Shown: positions 1-6,225, counted from the stretch's first letter. The stretch is 6,257 nt of DNA from Candidatus Omnitrophota bacterium (GCA_029557025.1 JAKPRU010000182.1:1-6257); one strand, 5' to 3'. The notes: generated by a model not told the origin, from the sequence alone. Translations and numbers: made by a program.

Positions 1-473
1 GAGACAGTCGGGAAGAACACAGACCAAAGAAACCGACCGGAACAGGAATATCCGCAGGCACAAGAAATGAGTCGATTTCTAGGGCGGCGCAGGTGGGTCG
101 GCAGAATCGTGTTTTTTCGGCCCGACCGACAAACGGAATTAGAGAGCAATAATAAAAAGGAGCGGCCTGCCTTTCGGCAGCAAATTGCTTCTTGATGATT
201 TATACATCGGTTGAGAGCAACCTGCGGCGCGAACAGGCACGCGAGGGCACAGACCAGGAGGTGAGGTCAAATTCGGAAAGGTCCTTACAACAACGACAAT
301 TCGAAGAAGCCCAACAGGAGATCGTCAAGATTGTTCTGTGGCTGGAGGAGGCCGGGGGGAGATCAAACCTTCGGCAAGGAATCGGGTCTATCGGCAACAA
401 GCCGGGAGTTTTCTTAATATCTTTGCCGAAAGAGGCGACAAATCGATCCTAATGGGAAAGGAACAACCCACAG
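1..473. other. Leader region without a confident gene
   Basis: I see no recognisable gene in these 473 bases. The plus strand is purine-rich and stop-poor, so several frames stay open: one from the window edge to TGA at 193-195, another from 3 to a tandem TAATAA at 150-155, and one from ATG 195 to TAA 450-452. Their translations are rich in Arg, Gln, Glu, Asn and Ser, show no domain, and have no good ribosome binding site (AAGGAG at 157-162 has no suitable start codon behind it). A small stem CTGCC/GGCAG (167-171 with 176-180) and GGTCGG/CCGACC (96-101 with 122-127) are visible. The stretch is most likely intergenic DNA or the 5' untranslated leader of the gene at 474. The end of an unrecognised upstream gene cannot be excluded. 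Confidence 0.5.
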
Positions 474-2420
474 ATGCAGAATACAGGCAATTCCCTCGCT
501 GAATCAGCTCTTCGCAAGAGAGGTGGAAATGGGAACGGCAACGGTTCTTCAAAATGCCTGGGGTCCGTTGCGAATATGGAGGAGTATGTCCAACCTGACT
601 GGTGGCGGCGCATTTTTAATTCATTGTATATTAAGACGGATGCGGACCTGGTGGATGACAGCCAGATCACGAGTACCGAGATCGGATTTTTCACGAGCAT
701 CCTGGACTTGTCGCCGGAGGACCGGGTTCTGGACCTTTGCTGCGGCCAGGGTCGGCATTCGCTGGAGATGGCCCGGCGGGGATTCATGAATGTGGAAGGG
801 TTGGACCGCTCGCACTATTTGATCCGGAAGGCGCGGCAGGACGCGAGAAAGATCGGCCTGACAACCCGGTTCCGGGAGGGCGACGCACGTAAGCTACCGT
901 ATCCATCGGATACTTTCGATGTCGTTATGATCCTGGGGAACAGTTTTGGTTTTTTCGAAACCGTTCAGGAAGATCTGAAAGTGCTGAGCGAAGTATTTCG
1001 CGTGTTGAAACCCTGGGGACGTGTTCTGATGGATGTAGCCGACGGTGAGTATCTGAAGGCGAACTTCGATCCGCGATCCTGGGAGTGGATCGATAAGGAT
1101 CTTTTTGTATGTCGGGAGCGTTCGCTGTCGCTCGATGGGCAGCGGATTATCTCGCGAGAGGTGGTCACTCATATCAAAAAAGGTGTGATCGCGGATCATT
1201 TTTACGCGGAGCGACTTTATACACCGGGGTCTCTGGAAGAGTTGCTGAAAACCGTGGGATTCACGGATTTCGCATTGCATGGGTCTTATTCGCCGGACTC
1301 ACGGCGGAACCAGGATCTCGGGATGATGAAACGGCGAATCATTCTGACCGCCGTTGTCAAGAAAGAGTGGACACCCAAAAAGCGGTCAAAAAAGGCTATT
1401 CGGAATGTAGCCGTGGTTACGGGGGATCCCCGCAAAATCGATATCCTGAAGCCGCAGAATGTCTTTGATGATGACGACTTTTATACACTCGACCAAATGA
1501 AGGGCGCGCTGCGTGAATTGAGCGACTATCGGTTCTACTACCTGGACAATCACGACACGCTTCTCAATGAGATGAGGAACCTGAAAGGGAAGGCTGATTT
1601 TGTTATGAATTTGTGCGATGAGGGTTTCTGCAATAATGCGCGGTATGAGCTCCATGTGCCTGCGCTGCTCGAAGTTCTGGGTATTCCGTATTCAGGGGCC
1701 GGTCCTCAATGCCTGGGGATCTGCTATGACAAGTCGTTGACACGCGGATTGGCGAAAGAGATGGATATCCCTGTTCCGGAAGCCTGGCTGGTAAAGCCGG
1801 AGGATACCAGTTCGGAGATTGCATTCGGATTTCCTGCGATTGTGAAACCCAACTTTGGGGATTCGAGCTTTGGGATTACGCAGAAGAGTATCGCGAACAA
1901 CGCGGAAGACCTGGTGAATGCCATCACGGACATTCGGGAGAAATTCGGTTACGATAAGCCTGTTCTCGTTGAGGAATTCCTGACCGGCAAAGACCTGACT
2001 GTCGGGATTATCGGGAATCCGCCGGACTCTTACATGGTACTGCCGATTATTGAAGAGGACTATTCGGCGTTGCCGCCGAATCTTCCGAGGATCTGCGGCT
2101 ACGAGGCGAAGTGGGACCCGAGTTCACCGTACGCACGGCTCCAGTCTATCCCGGCGAATCTTCCGGAAGAGACGGAGAAGTTCCTGATTGCGGCCTCATT
2201 GCGTCTGTTTGAGCGACTGGAATGTCGAGATTATGCGCGGTTGGATTGGCGTTTGAACGCGGAAGGGATTCCGAAGTTGCTGGAGGTGAACCCGAACCCG
2301 GGATGGTGCTGGGACGGGCATCTTGTGAAAATGGCGAAGCTGATCGGGATGTCCTATAAAGAGACATTAGGGGCGATTTTGCACGCAGCGGAACAGCGGC
2401 TTGGTTTGCAGCCATTATGA
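474..2420 (+). CDS. Fusion of class I SAM methyltransferase and D-Ala-D-Ala-ligase-like ATP-grasp domain
   Basis: This 648-residue protein has two enzymatic halves. Residues about 35-300 are a class I methyltransferase: SAM-binding motif I LDLCCGQGRH at 86-95, the acidic end of strand 2 in GLDRS (D111), GDARKLP at 136-142, then DVVMILGNSFGFF and VLKPWGRVLMDV. Residues about 310-640 are an ATP-grasp ligase resembling D-alanine-D-alanine ligase: GIPYSGAGP, D419-K420, the ATP-binding lysine in IVKPN (K458), DSSFG (463-467), VEEF (E500-E501), YEAKW (543-547), R589-L-D591, and metal-binding EVNPNPG (E604, N606). ATP-grasp ligases of this fold join an acyl-phosphate to an amine; the substrate here is unknown. 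No signal peptide or membrane segment is visible, so it is cytoplasmic. AAGGA at 458-462 supports ATG 474, but conservation seems to start at M35 (576), after a Gly-Asn-rich stretch. The domain calls are secure; a Ddl role in peptidoglycan synthesis is not. Confidence 0.9.
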   Translation: MQNTGNSLAESALRKRGGNGNGNGSSKCLGSVANMEEYVQPDWWRRIFNSLYIKTDADLVDDSQITSTEIGFFTSILDLSPEDRVLDLCCGQGRHSLEMARRGFMNVEGLDRSHYLIRKARQDARKIGLTTRFREGDARKLPYPSDTFDVVMILGNSFGFFETVQEDLKVLSEVFRVLKPWGRVLMDVADGEYLKANFDPRSWEWIDKDLFVCRERSLSLDGQRIISREVVTHIKKGVIADHFYAERLYTPGSLEELLKTVGFTDFALHGSYSPDSRRNQDLGMMKRRIILTAVVKKEWTPKKRSKKAIRNVAVVTGDPRKIDILKPQNVFDDDDFYTLDQMKGALRELSDYRFYYLDNHDTLLNEMRNLKGKADFVMNLCDEGFCNNARYELHVPALLEVLGIPYSGAGPQCLGICYDKSLTRGLAKEMDIPVPEAWLVKPEDTSSEIAFGFPAIVKPNFGDSSFGITQKSIANNAEDLVNAITDIREKFGYDKPVLVEEFLTGKDLTVGIIGNPPDSYMVLPIIEEDYSALPPNLPRICGYEAKWDPSSPYARLQSIPANLPEETEKFLIAASLRLFERLECRDYARLDWRLNAEGIPKLLEVNPNPGWCWDGHLVKMAKLIGMSYKETLGAILHAAEQRLGLQPL

Positions 2421-2436
2421 GAATGAGCAGGATGTT

Positions 2437-2461
2437 GGGGCGGGTCTCCATGATCCGCCCC
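2437..2461 (+). other. GC-rich hairpin between fusion gene and glycosyltransferase gene
   Basis: GGGGCGGGTC (2437-2446) pairs with GATCCGCCCC (2452-2461) over ten positions, with one G-U pair and a five-base loop. No T-run follows, so this is not a classical intrinsic terminator. In the 91-base gap between two same-strand genes it could stabilise or process an operon mRNA, or attenuate transcription. Confidence 0.4.
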
Positions 2462-2511
2462 TTCGGCATCCGGCCTGCCTGTGATTTCCCGGCCTTGCAG
2501 GACAACGACTG

Positions 2512-3627
2512 ATGGCGCTGCACATCGGAATCGACGGGTCGTGTTTGACCGCAAAACGGGCGGGAATCGGGTTCTATCTCTCCCGCCTGTTGAAGGCCTT
2601 GGATTCGCTCCCCGGCAACGAACGATATACAGTTTATTCAAACAAAATCCTTCCTGACCTAGGGCTGTCTGGTCGATTCTCTTCGGATGTGATCCCCATT
2701 CCCAGCACCACATTGTGGGCGCAAACTCTATTACGGCTGCGATTGCACAGCCGGCCGGTCGATCTATTTCACACGGCTTCCATCGGGATGCCGCTATGGT
2801 ACAGGGGAAAGGGAATTATTACGGTACACGATCTGGCATTCGCGCATTTCCCGGAACACAAGGATTGGGCAACTAAGTTACTGTGGAATTATACCGTTCC
2901 CAGACTGATACGCCAATCGACGCATGTCCTTGCAAATTCAGAGTTTACAAAGGCTGATATCATACGGACTCTAGGTATTGAGCCATCGAAAATTACTGCC
3001 ACGCTGTTGGCTGCGGATCCCGTATTTGCGCCTATCGAAGGCCCGGACGAAATTCGCCGGTTTCGCAAGCAAAACAACCTGGAGCGGGATTACATCCTTT
3101 GTGTGGGCACACTGGAGCCAAGAAAGAATATCCCGTTCCTTCTGAGGGCATACGCTAATTGTGCGCGAAAGGGACACATTGATGGGGACCTCGTGCTTAT
3201 CGGCAAGAAAGGATGGCTGTATGAGAATATTTTCGCGACGGAAAGGGAGTTGGGATTGGGAGACCGCATTCGGTTTATCGGCTACGTGGAGAGCAATGAG
3301 GAACTGCGTCGATATTATTGCGGGAGTCGGTTCTTTGTGTTCCCTTCCCTGTTCGAGGGATTCGGATTTCCGCCGCTGGAGGCGATGAGTTGTGGGACAC
3401 CAGTGATTTGTTCGGATCGCGGGTCTTTGCCGGAAGTGGTCGGGGATGGAGGATTGCTGCTGGACCCGTGCGATTCATCCGCTTGGGAGAATCGAATGAC
3501 CGAATGGTGGAACCAGGGGGATTTGACAGAATGGCGAGAAAAGGCGCTGGCCCGGGCGGGGCAATTTTCCTGGAAAAGAACTGCGGAGCAGACGTTGGAG
3601 GTGTATAGGGGAATTGGGGGAAAATAA
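2512..3627 (+). CDS. GT4-family glycosyltransferase (GT-B fold)
   Basis: This 371-residue protein is a retaining glycosyltransferase of the CAZy GT4 type, which transfers a sugar from a nucleotide-sugar donor. The N-terminal acceptor domain starts with a Rossmann strand and GIGFY loop (HIGIDGS, G18-I-G20) and carries ITVHDLAF (H106, D107) and ANSEFTK. The C-terminal donor domain begins around ILCVGTLEPRKN (G199, R204, K205), continues with LIGKKGW (K232-K233), and holds the family's EX7E pair in FEGFGFPPLEAMSCG (E282 and E290), followed by GSLPEVVGDGG. Length and domain order are normal and the gene looks intact. There is no signal peptide or transmembrane helix, so it is cytosolic or peripheral. 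AGGA at 2499-2502 lies nine bases before the ATG. The 91-base spacing from the fusion gene suggests co-transcription. The closest general resemblance is to mannosyl/rhamnosyl-type envelope polysaccharide transferases; donor and acceptor cannot be read from sequence. Confidence 0.93.
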   Translation: MALHIGIDGSCLTAKRAGIGFYLSRLLKALDSLPGNERYTVYSNKILPDLGLSGRFSSDVIPIPSTTLWAQTLLRLRLHSRPVDLFHTASIGMPLWYRGKGIITVHDLAFAHFPEHKDWATKLLWNYTVPRLIRQSTHVLANSEFTKADIIRTLGIEPSKITATLLAADPVFAPIEGPDEIRRFRKQNNLERDYILCVGTLEPRKNIPFLLRAYANCARKGHIDGDLVLIGKKGWLYENIFATERELGLGDRIRFIGYVESNEELRRYYCGSRFFVFPSLFEGFGFPPLEAMSCGTPVICSDRGSLPEVVGDGGLLLDPCDSSAWENRMTEWWNQGDLTEWREKALARAGQFSWKRTAEQTLEVYRGIGGK

Positions 3628-3637
3628 GAACCAACAA

Positions 3638-3678
3638 ATAGGACGTATAGGACCGATACGACATGTTATATAGGAACA
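3638..3678. repeat. Degenerate 9-base tandem repeat (ATAGGACNN)
   Basis: Three consecutive 9-base units occur just after the glycosyltransferase stop: ATAGGACGT (3638-3646), ATAGGACCG (3647-3655) and ATACGACAT (3656-3664). A related copy, ATAGGAACA, lies at 3670-3678. A short inverted repeat, ATGTT/AACAT, overlaps the end. I recall similar ATAGGAC-type iterations between genes of other uncultured bacteria but cannot verify this here. Confidence 0.5.
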
Positions 3679-3694
3679 TATCCAGTCCAATGTG

Positions 3695-3728
3695 GAAAGC
3701 GCCGGGACGTTGCCGCCCCGGCGCTTTC
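3695..3728. terminator. Strong perfect hairpin downstream of the glycosyltransferase gene
   Basis: GAAAGCGCCGGG (3695-3706) pairs perfectly with CCCGGCGCTTTC (3717-3728) around a ten-base loop. The stem starts 68 bases after the stop codon of the plus-strand gene and also lies downstream of the convergent minus-strand gene. Its 3' arm ends in CTTTC but no longer T-run follows, so termination may be partial or may instead protect the mRNA 3' end. The structure is almost symmetrical and could act on both strands. Confidence 0.6.
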
Positions 3729-3765
3729 TATGGTAACCCTAGCCTCAAGCCTGGTGCGGAAACAG

Positions 3766-3810
3766 GAAAGAGAGGTCGATGTCCGCTTAGCGGGCACCGG
3801 CTTCTCTTTC
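3766..3810 (-). terminator. Imperfect hairpin, likely 3' end of the minus-strand small gene
   Basis: GAAAGAGA (3766-3773) pairs with TCTCTTTC (3803-3810), and an inner stem GTCCGC (3781-3786) pairs with GCGGGC (3790-3795) with one G-U pair. It begins about 47 bases beyond the stop codon of the small minus-strand gene. On that strand the stem ends in TCTCTTTC followed by CTGTTTCC, a modest pyrimidine tail. It is a plausible terminator or 3'-end stabiliser. Confidence 0.45.
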
Positions 3811-3857
3811 ACAGTGAGCATGAGGCCAGTTCGCGTAACTTATGGAAAATGAACAGA

Positions 3858-4040
3858 TCAGGCAATTGCCACCGCCTTGTCTGCACATTGTGAAACAAAG
3901 CGAATCTCATGGAGAGTCTCATCAAAGCAAGACGGACAGTACGTATGAGTAACCATCTCTGTCCGTAGGGTACGCGAATTTGGCTTGAGCCACTTGTCGC
4001 CACTTTTCACCTTGTGGCATTTGCAGCATTGGATCGTCAT
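3858..4040 (-). CDS. Small double-CxxC (zinc-ribbon-like) protein of unknown function
   Basis: This 60-residue protein starts MTIQCCKCHK and has two cysteine knuckles, C5-x2-C8 and C35-x2-C38, the second within THTYCPSC. Between them lie a conserved-looking W17-x2-P20 and H32. This spacing resembles the small C-terminal zinc modules (IC-x-x-C-KKIR, W, then HG-x-C-P-x-C) found on some bacterial sensor and response-regulator proteins, here as a stand-alone protein. Metal binding is inferred from the four cysteines. I favour ATG at 4040 because GAGGGAGG (4048-4055) lies seven bases before it; an in-frame GTG at 4043 would be only four bases away. It is encoded opposite to both neighbours, alone. 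The tail after DETLHEI, including one further Cys at 52, is not recognisable. No membrane segment or signal peptide is seen, and the cellular role is unknown. Confidence 0.75.
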   Translation of the reverse strand: MTIQCCKCHKVKSGDKWLKPNSRTLRTEMVTHTYCPSCFDETLHEIRFVSQCADKAVAIA

Positions 4041-4047
4041 CACTTAA

Positions 4048-4055
4048 CCTCCCTC
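4048..4055 (-). promoter_or_regulatory. Strong ribosome binding site for the small CxxC protein
   Basis: On the minus strand this reads GAGGGAGG, a near-consensus Shine-Dalgarno sequence. It ends seven bases before the ATG at 4040 and decides between that start and the GTG at 4043. It is the strongest ribosome binding site in the window and is good evidence that the small gene is translated. Confidence 0.7.
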
Positions 4056-4129
4056 GTATATCGAGCGAAATGAAATCAGTTACAAATCAGGTATCGTCAG
4101 AAAAGCGGCAGAGCTGAAGAGAAATGAAC

Positions 4130-4172
4130 GGAGATAGCCCGTTTTCGTTGGGGGGATAGGACGGAAATCTCC
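4130..4172. other. Two-part inverted repeat in the divergent intergenic region
   Basis: GGAGAT (4130-4135) pairs with ATCTCC (4167-4172). Inside it CCGT (4139-4142) pairs with ACGG (4161-4164), leaving an 18-base loop. It lies upstream of the aspS promoter and would be in the leader of a minus-strand transcript that starts further right. It could be an operator or leader structure; nothing identifies a regulator. Confidence 0.25.
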
Positions 4173-4183
4173 ACATCCCGCGA

Positions 4184-4213
4184 TTATCAAGGAATATCAT
4201 GCGATAATATAAT
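4184..4213 (+). promoter_or_regulatory. Predicted sigma70 promoter of aspS
   Basis: A perfect -10 hexamer TATAAT lies at 4208-4213. A -35-like TTATCA (4184-4189) sits 18 bases upstream and matches the consensus at four of six positions. The surrounding DNA is locally AT-rich. Transcription would start near 4220, giving a leader of about 50 bases before aspS. An inverted repeat ATTATC/GATAAT (4183-4188 and 4203-4208) overlaps both hexamers and could be an operator. Confidence 0.6.
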
Positions 4214-4268
4214 TCTGTGATTATTTATGAATTGAGTATTCGAAAATGAATCGAGGACATAGTTGAAG

Positions 4269-6089
4269 ATGAGTCGTTCTACACCCAAGCAGGGAGACCC
4301 TACACACCCTTATCGAACCCACACATGCGGAGAGCTTCGGCTGAAGAATGAGAATCAGAATATAACACTTTCCGGTTGGGTTCACAGGAAACGGGATCAC
4401 GGACAGTTGATTTTCATTGATTTGCGGGATCATTTTGGGATCACCCAGATCGTGTTTCATTTCGACCGGAACAGGGAGAATTTCCATATTGCGCAGGAGG
4501 TTCGTGTGGAGAGTGTCCTTACCATAAAGGGCATGGTAATGCGTCGAAGCGATGAAACAGTCAATCCCGCGCTGCCGACGGGGGAGGTGGAGGTCTGGGT
4601 GGAGTTTGTGCAGGTGGAATCTGCTGCCCAGCAGGTTCCCTTCTCCATTGCCGATGAAGAGAAAACCAATGAGGAACTGCGTTTGATCTGGCGATTCCTG
4701 GACCTTCGGCGAGAGCGTCTGCACCGGAACATCGTATACCGGGACAAGGTAATCCGGTATATCCGGGACTACATGCACCGTCGGGGATTCCTGGAAATCC
4801 AGACCCCGATTCTGGCAAACAGTTCGCCGGAGGGCGCAAGGGATTTCCTGGTACCGAGCCGGCTGAATCCGGGGAAGTTCTATGCGCTTCCGCAAGCGCC
4901 CCAGCAGTTCAAACAATTGTTGATGGTGTCCGGTTTCGACCGATATTTTCAAATTGCTCCGTGTTTTCGGGATGAGGATGCTCGCGCGGACCGGTCACCG
5001 GGTGAGTTCTATCAATTGGATTTGGAGATGTCGTTCTGCACACAGGAGGATGTTTTTGATGTGGTGGAGGGACTTTTTACGGAGATGACACCGGCGATTT
5101 CCGAGAAGAATATCCAGGAGAGTCCGTTCCCCCGATTCACCTATCGCGAGGTGATGGATCGGTACGGATCGGATAAGCCGGATATTCGGTTTGATCTGGA
5201 AATCCGGGATGTTTCGGACATTTTTCGGGAATGCCAATTGAATATTTTTGCGAAGACGGTGAAGAGCGGGGGCGCGATCAAGGCGATCCGGTTGCCCGGG
5301 GGAGTTAAGGAAAGTCGATCCTGGTATGACGGCATGGAGGATTTTGCGCGAAGCAAAGGGGCGAAAGGACTTGCGTATCTGCTGTTTCGAGGGGATCGCA
5401 TCGACGGTCCGATTGCCAAGTTCCTCTCCGAAAAAGAACGAGAGGGACTGATCGAGCGCTTGGGTGTGAAGACAGGTGACTCGGTTTTTTTCAGTGCGGG
5501 GAAATGGTCGGAGACGTGCGCCCTGATGGGCGATGTTCGCCTGCGACTCGCGCGACATCTCGAATTGCTGAAGGGAAAAGAGAATACGCTAGCGTTCTGC
5601 TGGATTGTCGACTTTCCGATGTTCGAGTACAACGAAGAAGAGAAAAAGATCGATTTTTCGCACAATCCTTTTTCGATGCCGCAGGGAGGATTGGAGGTGC
5701 TGGAAACGCAAGATCCGCTGGACATCGTGGCCTTTCAGTATGATATTGTCTGCAATGGGATTGAACTTTCCTCCGGTGCGATCCGAAACCATCGCCCGGA
5801 TGTTATGTACAAGGCGTTTTCGATTGCCGGGTACAGCAAGGAGGAAGTGGACGCGAAGTTCGGGCACATGATCCGCGCGTTTTCATACGGAGCGCCGCCT
5901 CACGGCGGGATTGCGCCTGGGGTGGACCGGATTGTGATGATTTACGCCGATGAAAACAACCTGCGGGAAATTACCGCGTTCCCGAAGAATCAGCGCGCCC
6001 AGGATCTCTGTTCCGGGGCGCCCAGTACGGTCAGCCAACGACAGCTGGATGAGCTTTATATTCAGTTGAATTTGCCGAAGGAGGGATGA
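4269..6089 (+). CDS. aspS: Aspartyl-tRNA synthetase, bacterial type
   Basis: This class IIb aminoacyl-tRNA synthetase activates aspartate with ATP and charges tRNA-Asp in the cytoplasm. Counted from ATG 4269 it has 606 residues, normal for bacterial AspRS. The N-terminal OB-fold that binds the anticodon includes [11 protein letters not shown] (35-45) and FIDLRDHFG. The catalytic domain starts near [10 protein letters not shown] (142) with [14 protein letters not shown] and [10 protein letters not shown]. Motif 2 is [10 protein letters not shown] (233-242) followed by SPGEFYQLD. The bacterial GAD insertion follows [10 protein letters not shown], at about 290-425. HNPFSMPQ and motif 3 GIAPGVDR (547-554, with ATP-binding R554) complete the active site. 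GAGGA at 4253-4257 is 11 bases from ATG 4269 and five from an in-frame TTG at 4263, so the start is uncertain by two residues. H44 in RDHG is a feature reported for non-discriminating AspRS. The gene ends in tandem stops TGATGA and is intact. Confidence 0.98.
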   Translation: MSRSTPKQGDPTHPYRTHTCGELRLKNENQNITLSGWVHRKRDHGQLIFIDLRDHFGITQIVFHFDRNRENFHIAQEVRVESVLTIKGMVMRRSDETVNPALPTGEVEVWVEFVQVESAAQQVPFSIADEEKTNEELRLIWRFLDLRRERLHRNIVYRDKVIRYIRDYMHRRGFLEIQTPILANSSPEGARDFLVPSRLNPGKFYALPQAPQQFKQLLMVSGFDRYFQIAPCFRDEDARADRSPGEFYQLDLEMSFCTQEDVFDVVEGLFTEMTPAISEKNIQESPFPRFTYREVMDRYGSDKPDIRFDLEIRDVSDIFRECQLNIFAKTVKSGGAIKAIRLPGGVKESRSWYDGMEDFARSKGAKGLAYLLFRGDRIDGPIAKFLSEKEREGLIERLGVKTGDSVFFSAGKWSETCALMGDVRLRLARHLELLKGKENTLAFCWIVDFPMFEYNEEEKKIDFSHNPFSMPQGGLEVLETQDPLDIVAFQYDIVCNGIELSSGAIRNHRPDVMYKAFSIAGYSKEEVDAKFGHMIRAFSYGAPPHGGIAPGVDRIVMIYADENNLREITAFPKNQRAQDLCSGAPSTVSQRQLDELYIQLNLPKEG

Positions 6090-6097
6090 TGAAAGGC

Positions 6098-6106
6098 TGG
6101 TATAAT
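6098..6106 (+). promoter_or_regulatory. Possible extended -10 element after aspS
   Basis: TGGTATAAT matches the extended -10 consensus TGnTATAAT exactly, nine bases after the aspS stop. No convincing -35 hexamer lies at the proper distance, and the DNA that follows is repeat-like. It may be a weak promoter or chance. Confidence 0.25.
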
Positions 6107-6225
6107 CCTCACCCCCCGGCCCCCTCTCCAAGGATGACGCTCCGGCAAAAAGTCGGTGGGGGAGTGTGGGAAGGAAATTATAGAGGGAATGGAGAGAAAA
6201 GGAGGGGGAAGAGGGTGGGAAGGGG
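6107..6225. repeat. C-rich/G-rich imperfect inverted repeat element
   Basis: The left part (6107-6129) is a run of C-rich sequence including CCTCACCCCCCGG and CCCCCTCTCC. The right part holds its approximate complement: GGAGAG at 6191-6196, GGAGGGGG at 6201-6208 and GGGTGGG at 6213-6219. Between them lies GGTGGGGGAGTGTGGG (6155-6170). I recall C-rich sequences of this style recurring between genes in many bacterial genomes, often mis-annotated as Pro-rich ORFs. No transposase is encoded. Confidence 0.45.
6204..6225 (+). other. G-quadruplex-capable tract
   Basis: Four G-runs lie close together: five G at 6204-6208, three at 6213-6215, three at 6217-6219 and four at 6222-6225, with loops of four, one and two bases. 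This fits the usual G3+N1-7 pattern on the plus strand. It directly abuts the -35 box of the next promoter. Confidence 0.55.

Noticed and set aside
1..195. Frame open from the window edge to TGA at 193-195, possibly the end of an upstream gene
   Set aside because: A second frame is also open for 49 codons over the same bases, and neither gives a recognisable protein. Openness alone is not evidence here.
195..452. ORF of 85 codons upstream of the fusion gene
   Set aside because: It has no ribosome binding site and no recognisable domain, and its composition is like the neighbouring purine-rich non-coding DNA. It is described as a finding rather than a gene.
3663..3893. Plus-strand ORF of 76 codons across the convergent intergenic region
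   Set aside because: It runs through both hairpins and the start of the small minus-strand gene, has no ribosome binding site and no recognisable content.
3809..4003. Alternative minus-strand ORF overlapping the small CxxC gene
   Set aside because: It is a shadow in another frame. The CxxC frame has the motif pairs and the strong ribosome binding site.
4221..4952. Long minus-strand ORF of 243 codons opposite aspS
   Set aside because: It lies antisense to clear AspRS motifs and shows no domain; it follows from the codon pattern of the sense gene.
4995..5725. Overlapping minus-strand ORFs of 187 and 194 codons opposite aspS
   Set aside because: They are antisense shadows of the catalytic and GAD regions, without ribosome binding sites or recognisable domains.
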